Assembly (NCBI GenBank): GCA_013398295.1
Contig: VZSF01006617.1
Span: forward strand, 1 to 64,000
Reading direction: 5' to 3'
Source: Chionis minor
Taxonomy: Eukaryota; Chordata; Aves; Charadriiformes; Chionididae
DNA: 64,000 nucleotides
A program made the position numbers and the translations under genes. The notes below the pieces were generated by a model. That model was not told the origin of the DNA. It ran no database searches and worked only from the letters and a program-made list of their open reading frames with translations. This document shows positions 38,397-48,183 of the stretch, one piece after another; the first letter of the stretch is position 1; the number at the start of each line of letters is the position of its first letter.

Positions 38397-38946
38397 AAAT
38401 CTTAAAAGTGTCCAGTGTTGGGGAGTCCACCACTTTCCTGGGGAGATCATTCCAGTGGCTGATTGTCCACATTGTGACAAATTTTCCTCTTGTGTCCAAA
38501 TGGAATCTCCCCTGGAGTAACTTGCACCCATTACCCCATATCTTTTCCATGTGACTCCTTGTAAAAAGGGAGTCCCCATCTTCTTTATAGCCACCCCTTA
38601 AATACTGGAATATGGTGGTAAGATGTCCCCTAAGCCGTCTTTTCTCAAGGCTGTACAAACTCAATTCTCTCAGTCTTTCCTCATATTGCAGGCTTCCCAG
38701 TCCTTTGGTCACCTTTGTGGCCCTTCTCTGGACCTTGTCCAGCCTGTCCACATCTTTTTTGCATAGAGGGCACCAAAGCAGAACACAGCATTCCAGGTGT
38801 GGCCTGACAAGCACTGAGTAGAGTGGGAGAATGTCTTCTTTATCTCTGCTGATGATGCCCTTGTTGATGCAACCCAGCATCCTGTTGGCTTTCTTTACTG
38901 CTGCAGCACAATGTTCACTCATGTTGAGCCTGTGGTCCACCAGCAC
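38395..38946 (-). pseudogene. C-terminal part of CR1 ORF2
   Basis: A 183-codon open stretch covers the thumb and C-terminal region that follows the RT fingers and palm in CR1-clade LINEs. Recognisable blocks are LNMSEHCAAAVKKANRMLGC, SVLVRPHLE and HWNDLPRKVVDSPTLDTF. The upstream catalytic part lies in other frames, so the protein is broken. No function is expected. Confidence 0.85.
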
Positions 38947-39167
38947 CCCAGGTCCCTTTCCACAGAGCTGCTCCCCATATGGGTAGATCCAAGCCTGTGC
39001 TGCACTCCTGCACTTCTCAGGTGCAAGACCTGAAACTTGTCCTTGTTTAACTTCACAGGGTTCTTGTTAGCCCACTCTTCCAGCCTATCCAGGTCTTTCT
39101 GCAGGGTGGCTCTCCCATCCAAAGCGTTTACTTCACCACTCAGTTTGGTATTATCAGCAAACTTCAT
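38919..39167 (-). pseudogene. CR1 reverse transcriptase palm fragment with FADN in place of FADD
   Basis: The fragment begins MKFADNTKLSGEVNALDGRA and continues with DLDRLEEWANKNPVKLNKDK. Reverse transcriptases need two aspartates in the (F/Y)xDD box for metal binding. Here the second codon is AAT (Asn) instead of Asp, so the site is dead. A frameshift separates it from the SGVPQG block upstream at about 39.2 kb. Confidence 0.85.
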
Positions 39168-39198
39168 CAGGTATGCTTGATCCCACCATCCAGGTCAC

Positions 39199-39585
39199 TT
39201 ACGAAGACATTAGTGTCGGGCCCGATATCAGTCCCTGGGGGACCCCACTTGTGACAGGTTCCCAGTTTGAAAAGGAGCTATTGACCACCACCCTCTGTAT
39301 GCTGCTGGTGGGCCGGTTCCCCAGCCACTGCACAGACCACTTGCCTAGGCCATAACACATCAGTTTCTCTAGGAGAAGGCTGTGGGGAACCATATGGGAA
39401 GCCTTGGTGAAATCCAGGTAGACAGTGTCCACCACTTGCCCCTCAACAACTGAGCAGGCTACTTTGTCGTAGAAGGTGATCAGGTTTGTCAAGCATGATT
39501 TGCCCTTGGTGAATCCCTGCTGGCTCTTCCCAATCGTGTGCTTCATTTGACTTGTGATAGCCCCCAGGAGGTGGGTGATAGCCAT
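39199..39585 (-). pseudogene. CR1 reverse transcriptase fingers/palm fragment
   Basis: The 128-codon frame contains SQQGFTKGKSCLTNLITFYD, a VYLDFTKA block (RT motif A, with its Asp) and SGVPQG (motif B), ending in a stop shortly after. The last part continues in another frame. A second, identical copy of most of it lies at 39603-39956. Confidence 0.88.
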
Positions 39586-39956
39586 TTGTTGTGGGCCTGG
39601 ANCTTGTGACAGGTTCCCAGTTTGAAAAGGAGCTATTGACCACCACCCTCTGTATGCTGCTGGTGGGCCGGTTCCCCAGCCACTGCACAGACCACTTGCC
39701 TAGGCCATAACACATCAGTTTCTCTAGGAGAAGGCTGTGGGGAACCATATGGGAAGCCTTGGTGAAATCCAGGTAGACAGTGTCCACCACTTGCCCCTCA
39801 ACAACTGAGCAGGCTACTTTGTCGTAGAAGGTGATCAGGTTTGTCAAGCATGATTTGCCCTTGGTGAATCCCTGCTGGCTCTTCCCAATCGTGTGCTTCA
39901 TTTGACTTGTGATAGCCCCCAGGAGGTGGGTGATAGCCATTTGTTGTGGGCCTGGA
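39248..39956. repeat. Perfect 354-bp tandem duplication separated by one N
   Basis: Bases 39248-39601 and 39603-39956 are identical at every position I compared. Both run from CTTGTGACAGGTTCCCAG to GTTGTGGGCCTGGA. A single N at 39602 sits exactly between them. This is the form left when two overlapping contig ends are joined without collapsing the overlap. Confidence 0.95.
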
Positions 39957-42900
39957 TGGACGTTAGCCAGGCAGGCAGGGGAAGCCGGTGCCTGACACCG
40001 ATCACATAGGCTCCAGCTGCAGGCTCCATGGGCAAGCAGTGGCTGGATGCTGGGGAGGACAGGGCACACCCCAACCAGCCCCCATGCGCATCCAGTGCTC
40101 TGCGGGGGTGGTGGACCCTTTTCTTCCCCTCTCCTCCTTCCCTGCCCTGCCCTGCCACCAAGACGGTCCCCAGCACCAATGGCTGCCCAGAGCTGGGCTG
40201 CCAGCTCCAGGCTTGGCTGGATCCCATGCAGATGCCATGGTTGCTTCTCCACCAAGGGACATCCCCCACTTTCCTCGCCCCAGCCCAGAGGTCTCAGTTC
40301 GGGCTCACCTCCCCCTGAGCTCAGGCATCCATTATTCTCCCTGGGGTCTCTCCAGGCTTACCCTTACAAGCAGCTGCTCATAACTGAATGAGGATTAATT
40401 TCAATGAAACCAAATACATGGCGGGAGGAGGGCAGTCGGCAGGGAGTTCATCCTGGAAGAGGCAGTGCTGCTACTGAAAGATGTCTCTGGCAAATATGGC
40501 CAAAAATACTGTGAGGTGAGGAAGAAGATACTGAGATAAACATGGGTCACAGCTGGCGAAAACTGTTTCCAGCCAAAACACTTTTTTTTGACAGAAAGTG
40601 ACGATTTTTCTGTAACTGGAATTTCTTTTGGAGTAGTTTATCTTTTTTTTTTTTTTAAAAAATAATCGCTGTGCCTCTTCCAGATCAAACTTATTTCAAT
40701 TATTACTTTTCCCTCTCTTGAAAGGTGAGATAAAAGAGGTGGGAGGGGAAGAAATCACAGGAAGAAGACAGCAAATTCACTTGGAGTCTGCTCTCTGACC
40801 ATTGCCTGTCCTTGCATGCTTCCTGTGTTGGCAAATGCAGCCAGGACAAATCCCACAGGTAAGACCAAAACATAGATAAAGCGACAGCAGAGGTGCCTAA
40901 CAACCACTAGTTAGTAAGGAAAAGGCTTTTCTTCTGAACGCAAACTTTCAGTGGTGCTGGTGAACTGCTTTTGCCAGTCTGCCTATAAAAAAGGCAGTTT
41001 GAGTGCAGCTGATGAGAAGAGGTATAAATGCCTAACTCTCCTTGGGTATTATGGGGCACTGAAATGCCTGGGAAAACCTGACCTTGCAGCTCGGGATGCG
41101 TGCCACTCCCTGTCTCTGTAACTGCTTGTTCCTGCTGCTTTCTGCAAAGCACAGATACTGCTGGACACAAAAGGAATTTGGGGGGAAAGCACAGCCCGGA
41201 AATTTCTCTTCCCAAGTGGAGGGTGGGGAGGTGCGGGAGATCACAACAAATTTTGGAAGGATGGATTCTCACCTCACTGGCCACTCTGGGCTTGGCATGG
41301 CGTTTGCTGGTTGAAATTGCCTATTGGTGTCTGGCCAGGAGCCAGACCCTGGGAGTGCAGCCCTCTCCCTTGCTGTTGAAATCTAGCACTGGGAGGTTTG
41401 GCCCCAGTGACACTGCCTGCTAAGCTCCTGGGAAGCACTGCCATGCGCCTGGGGCACCCGGACCAGCTTCCCGGCTCTGACCCCAGGTCTGGTGATGGAC
41501 ACCTTATGCATAAGCGCAAAGCCAGGAGGCCCACGGGACCAGTGGACAGAGAGGGACAGATGCTGCACTTACAGTGACGCAGTGTGTGATTCTGGGCAGA
41601 GCCCCACTGAAATCTGTGGGACCCTTGGGGTACAGTGTGTTGCGGCAAGGACGGAGGAAAAGGGCTTTGAGCCGTGCATATGTAAGCCCGCCATCTGTGG
41701 TGACTGCAGAAACCCAAAATCTGTTAGAATTTCTGATTGCCGTGGATATCCCCACAGAAGACAAACAGCCGTGCCAGGGGGTTGTGCAATGCCTAAACGA
41801 GTGTAAGGTCCATCAGCACAGCCGTACTGGCAAGGTGAAGCAGATGTTCCAGGATACCAGCAACACTGCAGATGCAGCAGGTTTGCATAGAGAAACCCTC
41901 TCCCCCACCTTGCACCGACCGTGATTTTGAGTGTTGCTAAACTGCTGTGAAGGTTACCAAACTCATCCTGTGCTCAGCCTAGCTGCGTCAGCTCCAGGTG
42001 TAGCCATTGTTTTCGCTGCTTGTGGGAGGCTAGCAAGCTGTGCCAGGGGAGGGGGATATGGACACATGTCTGCATGACAGCCAGGGACACCCACCATCAC
42101 CTGGGGCTGTACTTGGACCAGAGCAGCTGGGGAGAAGATGCCTGCTCCATTCAGCCATGTCTCATAGCAGAGGGATGAGAGTGGTCAGCTGACATCTGTG
42201 ACACCATCAAACCAAGCCAGGCTCATCAGCCAGCCTCTGTTAAAGCCCTTACAGCCTCACCAGCTCAGGTCCGCTGTGACTGGCAAAGTCTGACTGAACA
42301 CAAAGTCAACTGGGAATTTTAATTATTGCTTTGTTTCGGAGAACTCCTTTTCCCTCTTTTCTATTATTTTTTTCTTCTAAGGAAGATACAGAGCTATTTT
42401 TTTTTTCTTGGTTTACCATTTGGGAAGCAAGCAACCCTCTTCTTGATGCCTCTTTTTTAAAATTCCTATGCAGGTCTTCATGGTCTCACATTTATGATTA
42501 TTAATAGGGCTAGCAGGAGATGTTGGGTCAATTTTTGTTTTTCTTGAAATAAAAATATTTTGTAAATGTCTTGACGCTAAGCAACTTTTTCCCTGGAAAG
42601 ACAAAGAAAAAAAGAAGTTTTCATTCTGGAAAATTTCCAGAGTTATGCTTTTTGATTTTGAGGAAATTTTCTGAATCTTGGTAGTGATTTTTAGAATTAG
42701 CCTTTCTCAGGAAATGGAAAAGTATTTTTGCTTCAATTCCAATGAAAAAGAAAGCACATATCAAATTAGGAAGCCCACATTTAGTTTAGCACAAGTTGCC
42801 AAGCCATTAGAAGTACTGTTTTCATTTGCCCAAAGACTTGTTTTCAACTACTACCTGTCTGTAAAACAAATAATCGCTCTATCTTGATAGGAAAAGTGGC

Positions 42901-43750
42901 CCCTTTAGTCCTCTGGCTTAAATTCAAACATGCATGAAGGTCTAAAGCTCACCCCATCCCAGCAGTTTCCCTTTCACAGTGGATTTTCCCACTGCATTAG
43001 TGTTCCCTGACCAACTGCACGTGCTTGTGCCCCAACCAGCAGACTCGGGGCCAATGTGAGTGTGTAAAGAGATTTTGGGTGACGTCTTGCACCTCCCTGA
43101 GGTCCCAAGCCCTAAATGCAAAGAGATGGGGCTCTTCCCAGATGCTGCCCAGTGGACATGGGGACCTGACTGATGGAACTTCCCTGGGAATGCTTCTTGG
43201 GAGTGCAAATGAATGCTGGAGTCATTGAAAATGGATTTTGGCTCCAGCTCAGTAGGCAAAAAACGGAGAGAGGTGGTTCTGTATGCTGGCCGTGCTCTTC
43301 TAGGTAGTGCAGAGCTACAGTCACCATCTGAAAGCCGAGGTAAGGTTGGTGCAATGGCTGGAAATCCTGTAGTGTGCTGCCAGTGTGGCAAAGGGAGCCT
43401 ATGGAGGGACAACAGACTCTCCTGATGCTGAGTGTGCTAGAGGAAATAGATTTGCAGAGGTAAATTGAGTTCTCCAACAGATGCTAGGGAGATGATAAGG
43501 AATGTCAGTAGATCATTTATTTTCATTTATGGCTCAAGTCTATGGAAGAGTGCTGATAAGGTCATTGTTTCCCTTGAGTCATTGTCGTCAAGCTATATTT
43601 GTACGTTTACATGATTAAGCAGCAGGGGAATCTGGCTTTATCTTAATTTGTATTTTTATGGTTGTGTCTTCCTTGTATTTGCCTCTGCTTCAGTCTGTGC
43701 TCAGGAAACAGGAGAGCCCGATCAGTACTGTGGTGACATCCTTAAGTGTC
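39957..43750. other. GC-richer then AT-rich unique sequence
   Basis: Positions 39957-40390 are GC-rich and open in several frames on both strands. One minus-strand frame runs into the CR1 frame (39443-40255), but it is a chimera of unique DNA, the duplicated CR1 block and the N. Positions 41.2-41.9 kb hold overlapping frames on both strands without recognisable domains. Positions 42.3-42.9 kb are T-rich. No gene is supported. Confidence 0.5.
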
Positions 43751-43754
43751 ATTA

Positions 43755-43830
43755 CTCCAGGTCACACGTGGAAACTTGCTGTAGAACCAGGATTTGAACA
43801 GACATCTCCCAAATGTCAGTCTGGCAGTAG
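43755..43830 (-). repeat. MIR-like SINE fragment
   Basis: CCAGGTCACACGTGG, GTAGAACCAGGATTTGAAC and ACATCTCCCAAATG follow the order of the reverse-complement MIR consensus ('aaggtcacacagctagt', 'gagccaggatttgaacccaggtctcc'). It is diverged but collinear over about 75 bp. Confidence 0.45.
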
Positions 43831-44019
43831 GAGGACAAAATGATTATTCCACCTCCTGGCTGGTTAAAAAGATGCAGAGATCCCATTTTCTCCTAAGGTT
43901 CGACTTGCGCATGATTAGTGCATGATTAATGGACGTCATCAGCATATGACAGGCATGCGTCTGGCTGTCTTGTACAGTTGCCTCTAAGTGCCTTGTGGAA
44001 TGTGTTCTAGGTGACTGAG

Positions 44020-44286
44020 TCAGGACCATAAACATTTATTAGCCTGACAGACTCCAGAACAATCAATTAAGTCTTTATTAAAAGCATTCATAAGAGGATC
44101 CTCCACATAAAGCAGGACCCGCAGAGACTTGTCTTTCTTGGCATCCCTGTTCACCTCTACCGATTGGGAGACTCTCTGACCATGATTTCTGCATGCTTGG
44201 ACAAGCTGCTCTGAGCAATACTGTGGATCTGGTTGAAGTTTGTCACTAACCGATTTAATATCCTCTTGCACATGCGGGAATAACAT
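44020..44286 (-). other. Unrecognised 88-codon frame next to the polypurine tract
   Basis: The minus-strand frame begins MLFPHVQEDIKSVSDKLQPD. Its composition is more protein-like than most frames here, with mixed charges and no low complexity. I recognise no family. A possible acceptor (GACAG) precedes it, downstream of a purine-rich rather than pyrimidine-rich tract, which argues against splicing. AATAAA occurs within it. It could be a chance frame, an eroded retroposed fragment or untranslated sequence. Confidence 0.15.
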
Positions 44287-44303
44287 TTATCTCCTGTCAT
44301 GGG

Positions 44304-44691
44304 TTTTCTTTTTCTTCTTCTTTTTCTTTTTCTTCTTCTTTTTCTTTTTCTTCTTCTTTTTCTTCTTCTTTTTCTTTTTCTTCTTTTTCTTCTTTTTCTT
44401 CTTCTTTTCTTCTTCTTTTTTCTTTTTCTTTCTCTTTTTTCTTTCTTTTTCTCTTTTTCTTTCTCTTTTTCTTTTCCTCTTTCTTTTTCTTCTTCTTCTT
44501 CTTCTTCTTTTTCTTCTTCTTTCTCTTTTTCTTTTCCTCTTTCTTTTTCCTCTTTCTTTTTCTTTTCCTCTTTCTTTTTCTTCTTCTTCTTCTTCTTCTT
44601 TTTCTTCTTCTTTCTCTTTTTCTTTTCCTCTTTCTTTTTCCTCTTTCTTTTTCTTTTCCTCTTTCTTTTTGTTTTTCTCTTTTTCTTTCTG
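44304..44691. repeat. Long polypyrimidine (CTT/CTTTTT) tract
   Basis: About 390 bp contain essentially only C and T on the plus strand, mixing CTTCTT and CTTTTT units. Within it, 44490-44580 and 44581-44671 are a 91-bp tandem duplication that differs only at the last base. Such purine/pyrimidine tracts can form triplex DNA and are difficult to sequence and assemble. The long Phe/Ser/Leu or Lys/Glu/Arg frames here are artefacts of composition. Confidence 0.95.
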
Positions 44692-44718
44692 TTCTATGAA
44701 TTTGGATTGGAACCAGTC

Positions 44719-44879
44719 TTTTTTTTTTTTTTTTTTTTNNNNNNNNNNNNNNNNNNNNNNNNNNNNNNNNNNNNNNNNNNNNNNNNNNNNNNNNNNNNNN
44801 NNNNNNNNNNNNNNNNNNNNNNNNNNNNNNNNNNNNNNNNNNNNNNNNNNNNNNGTCTTTTTTTTTTTTTTTTTTTTTT
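44719..44879. other. Assembly gap (116 N) between two poly-T runs
   Basis: A run of 20 T (44719-44738), 116 N (44739-44854), then GTC and 22 T (44858-44879). The left T-run is also preceded by GTC (44716-44718). The two sides may therefore be the same sequence shown twice, with the gap size arbitrary. Confidence 0.9.
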
Positions 44880-45588
44880 ACAAGCTTTCTACTCTGGATC
44901 ATAAGAGGTTTACATCAAAAGAGGATTTTCCTCCTGGCATGGCTCAGTGAGGCAGCTCTGGTGATAACAGAGTAAACAAGTAAAATGACGTGACACTTTT
45001 CCTGTGTTACAGGACTGCTGAAGTTGTACATAGGGCTCCCACCTCGGGTAACAGTGAGGGTGAAGGGTAATTTCAGTTTGCCTGGGGACTGACTGGCCAG
45101 GCAGATTTTTTGCATGGTGCATAAGACACGTTGTCTTTTTGGTGGGGCGCTGGTAGTTATTTCCCTATGTTCCCTGTGCAGTTCCCACACACATACCCTG
45201 CAGCTTCCATTCCCCAGGGAAGGTGCCACGATGTGCAGCTGCGAGCAGCGCCGTGTGGCTGGGCTGACCAGATCTCCAGGGCCCGTCCCCCTCCCAGCAC
45301 ATGTCCCTTTCCCCCTAAGTATGTGCACTGCAGTACAGATAGGAGGGCACCACAATCATCTGTCCGGAGGTGGCTGGGTAAGTCCTGCCAGCTCACACGG
45401 CTGGGGATGTCAGGGTAGCCGGCGACATCCCGCTTCACATGCTAAGCCTCTCTGGGCCCATGATGTTACAGGAGCTGTGCCCTTTTATTTTGCGAGGAGG
45501 CAGAAAGGCAGACTCCTTGGAGTTCAGTTCACTCTCATAAGCTGAGTGCTTGGGATGCAGCGGCTGCCAAGGCATTCCCTTCCTCTAG
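44880..45588. other. Unique sequence right of the gap
   Basis: Frames on both strands (for example 45114-45545 plus and 44915-45355 minus) overlap and have no recognisable domain. I see nothing else in this stretch. Confidence 0.5.
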
Positions 45589-45692
45589 GATGTGGAGCTG
45601 AAAGCCAACAATTTGCTTGGAATGCCTTTTGACCAAATCTTTGGGGCTAATTCAGACATCCAAGCTGATCTTACTCCACCTTGTTGCTTTAT
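45589..45692 (+). CDS. Possible coding exon, product unknown
   Basis: The 104-bp stretch follows a pyrimidine tract ending CCTTCCTCTAG and is followed by GTAAGT, a near-ideal 5' splice site. It is open in the frame starting DVELKANNLLGMPFDQIFGA (35 codons), ending in phase 2. The residues look protein-like, but I recognise no family and find no partner exon with a matching phase nearby. One caution is that GGGGCTAATTCAGACATCC inside it resembles an old amniote repeat. Coding status is a guess from splice signals. Confidence 0.2.
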
Positions 45693-45698
45693 GTAAGT

Positions 45699-46699
45699 AC
45701 CACAGTTTTATTATTTGACAGTATGAGATAATGTCATCTTGGGGCCAGGTCTATCTCAGGAAAAGGCCTCCTCAGCTGCTGAATGCTGGAGCTTCTCTGT
45801 ATGCAGCTTTTACTGTCCTTGAGATTTACCTTCTGATAGGTCTTCCTTCATCCTCCGTCCCATTTTCCATCTGGAAAATATTTGCTATATACATAACTGA
45901 CCTTTATGAGGTGAACAGTTATGAAAGTAGACTTCAAAGAAACTGAGAGAGCTGAATAAAACCCAAGGGCTATGGTTCGCCTTGTCACAAGGTCTGAGAT
46001 GTAGACAGAGGAGAGTTTGGTCTAATGACCTCCCTTCCCACTCCTCCCACACAGGCAGGAGAAATTTATTTGTTTGTTTGTTTTCTCTAGAGTAATTTCA
46101 TTTAGTAAATGAGGCAATTCAAAAAATGGCTGGGGAATGTTTCCTGGTAGAAACCAAAAGAATAAAAAGCTCCATTTTTAGTCAACCTAGAGTGTTTTTA
46201 AGGGAACAAGTGATTTTCAATAAAGTCTAAGAGGACTGTGGTGGAGGAGGATTGAGATGGGAGGCCACCTAGGTGGCATACAGGAGAACCACCTCGCTTT
46301 GTCCTGATGCAGAATTTTCCACCCCAGGTAATGACACGGTCGGGAGGAGCTGGGGCTCGATGCTGGGTCCCTCACCAGGGCATAACTCACGCAGAGCAAG
46401 TCGGAAGGGCTTCCCACCTCCCTGTACCACCCCCCCTCCATCCTCTACTTTTCCTCGTGCAAGCTTTTTAGGTTTCGTAGGGTGCCAGGAACGTTCACAA
46501 ACTTCTGAAACAGGCGAATAGCATCCATGCACTGGCAGATTTTGGGCAGGACCGCGAACGGAAGGGCTGCTGCTCTGGTGGGGGAACATCAACCAACATT
46601 CCCTCTCGGCGTACCTGCTTGCCTGCGGGGGCCCGGGGCGCCTCTTGGCAGAGGATGCTGCAATGCCGGCCCCAGCCCAGGAGGAATCTCGCTCCTCGG
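45699..46699. other. Unique non-coding sequence
   Basis: AT-rich sequence is followed by a GC-richer part from about 46.27 kb, with overlapping frames on both strands. There is no recognisable product. A short TTTG run occurs near 46065. Confidence 0.5.
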
Positions 46700-46940
46700 G
46701 CCGAGCAGGGAGTTATTGTTCGGTACCTGCTGATTACTAATTGCCAGCTTAATCCTGCCTTTGTGTCGCTGCTGGGAGAGAGCCAACTGACACTGCGGCA
46801 TTGCAAAAGAGCCAGTGGTGTGTTTAACTGGCTTAATGACTCTGTAATTACAAGTGTCCCTAAACGCTCTTCCACAATTAGAGCTCATCACATCCTCACG
46901 ACCTGACAGGATTTTAAAACTGTAATTAGAGGCTGGCAGC
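46700..46940. promoter_or_regulatory. Candidate conserved non-coding element (homeodomain-site cluster)
   Basis: The block has at least six TAAT/ATTA cores in about 230 bp, including TGTAATTA twice (near 46842 and 46921), CTAATTG, CTTAATCC and CTTAATGAC. This is the composition of developmental enhancers bound by homeodomain proteins. It lies beside a strong G-quadruplex motif. Conservation itself cannot be seen from one sequence, so the call is inferential. Confidence 0.35.
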
Positions 46941-46964
46941 GTGGCTGGTGTTGATGTGGAGGCA

Positions 46965-46984
46965 GGGGTGGGCGGGGAGGGGGG
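46965..46984 (+). other. Strong G-quadruplex motif with 1-nt loops
   Basis: GGGGTGGGCGGGGAGGGGGG has four G-runs with single-base loops, the arrangement known to fold most stably. It sits just right of the TAAT-rich block at 46.7-46.94 kb and left of a GC-rich stretch that continues to about 47.3 kb. Confidence 0.75.
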
Positions 46985-47407
46985 AGGAGGTGAAATCGGT
47001 GTGAGTGGTGGGTGCCTGGCTCTCACAAGTGTCTCATTAACCTCTCTGCAAACAGATGTGTGCAGAGGTGCATCCCAACCCGGCTGCTCCGCCTGCCTGC
47101 CCTTCCCTGCTGCTGCCCGGTGGGAGCAGGGCACCGTGGTGGCAGGAGACCCTCTCCTCACCTGCCTTCAGCCCCTAAGTCTGGCTGCAAAATGCGCCGA
47201 GACGGGACCCACTCTCTCCAGGATGGGCTATCCCACTGGTGAATTCCCTCGCGGGTGCAGCTGGCAAAGCCTGTCCCCATGCCCGGCTTGCAGAACTTCC
47301 TCCGCAAGGCACTTGCATGCAGTGGCTCCCTGAAATGGATTGACTTACAGATGGTGAACCCTTCACAAATAAAAGATGTCTGCTTATGCCCACGGATCTA
47401 CCAGAAA

Positions 47408-47450
47408 TATATATGTATTTATATATATACACATGTGCATATATATATAT
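47408..47450. repeat. Imperfect (AT)n microsatellite
   Basis: ATATAT runs are interrupted by GTATTT and ACACATGTGC. The flanking CAGAAATA motif occurs on both sides (47402 and 47451), suggesting a local duplication. Confidence 0.85.
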
Positions 47451-47472
47451 CAGAAATACATACGTATTTCTG
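47451..47472. repeat. Inverted repeat at the end of the AT microsatellite
   Basis: CAGAAATAC (47451-47459) and GTATTTCTG (47464-47472) are exact reverse complements around ATAC. It would form a small cruciform or hairpin. Confidence 0.75.
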
Positions 47473-48183
47473 ATTGTTTCTGGTGGCTAAAAAACGGTGT
47501 CATAAGTAACAGCTTGAACCACACATTCTCCTCCTCTGTTTTATTCATACTCGCTCTCCATCTTCCCTGGCCCTGTCTCAATGCTTTTTCACTTGTCTTT
47601 TCTCTTCCTTCAAATTCTGATTCATTTAGTGATAGAATCATTTAAGCCTCTGACTGTTACCCTCTTCCTTTCACTGGAGGCACGTACAGCCGCCACTCCC
47701 AATCTCATACAAGCGTTATTGCCTCACTGCTATCCAAAATAGTTTACTCACGTGGTGGAAAGTTGTGAAACTCTTCACTAGAATTTTTTCTTTCAAGAGA
47801 CCTGGGAGCTGCAATTGTTCATTATAGTTTACTGTGCCTTTCAACTAGCTGTTCATCAATACCCGGCACAGTCCATGGAAGCCTGCTTATTGCTATTATA
47901 GTAGTATTATAATTATTATAATAAGCAATATTATAACTTATTGCTCTTTCTGTATTTTTTCCCACTGCTCTGTAATACAGCTGTTCCTTATTTAACATGG
48001 CAGGATATTTTCAGCTGCTGCTAAAGGATGAGTTTCACCTTGGAAGCCCTGTGCGAGTCTTGCAAGTGAGATGCTGTTACTTTGAATTAATGGCTGGAGG
48101 AAGTCAGCTGTATTTTTTGTTTGATTGGTTTTTTCTTTCCTTTTTTTTTTTTTCTCCTTTCTTTTTCTCTCTTATATGCACAG
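47473..48183. other. AT-rich unique sequence leading to a strong polypyrimidine tract
   Basis: It includes an AT-rich, partly self-complementary stretch near 47890-47945 (ATTGCTATTATA facing TATAATAAGCAAT). It ends in about 60 nt of T/C (48121-48175), followed by GCACAG, which reads as a 3' splice site for the candidate exon at 48184. Confidence 0.5.

Larger units (their letters stand above)
38116..39940 (-). mobile_element. CR1 LINE, minus strand, interrupted by a second CR1 and by a duplicated block
   Basis: The 3' tail lies at 38116-38230 (reverse-complement octamers, then the 3' untranslated end). It is interrupted by a plus-strand CR1 end at 38231-38396. Coding remnants follow from 38397 rightward, ending in the RT entry region near 39935. 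Pieces seen on the minus strand are SQQGFTKGKSCLTNLITFYD, SGVPQG and a mutated FADN, followed by a long C-terminal part (LNMSEHCAAAVKKANRMLGC, RRATKVTKGLGSLQYEERLR, HWNDLPRKVVDSPTLDTF). The stretch 39248-39601 is repeated exactly at 39603-39956, so the true element is probably about 355 bp shorter. Confidence 0.95.

Noticed and set aside
39443..40255. 270-codon minus-strand frame joining GC-rich DNA to CR1 reverse transcriptase
   Set aside because: It passes through the N at 39602 and the duplicated block, so it is a chimera created by the probable assembly error.
44240..44950. Very long Phe/Ser/Leu-rich (plus) and Lys/Glu/Arg-rich (minus) frames
   Set aside because: They are translations of the polypyrimidine tract and of N bases, so their length reflects composition and not coding.
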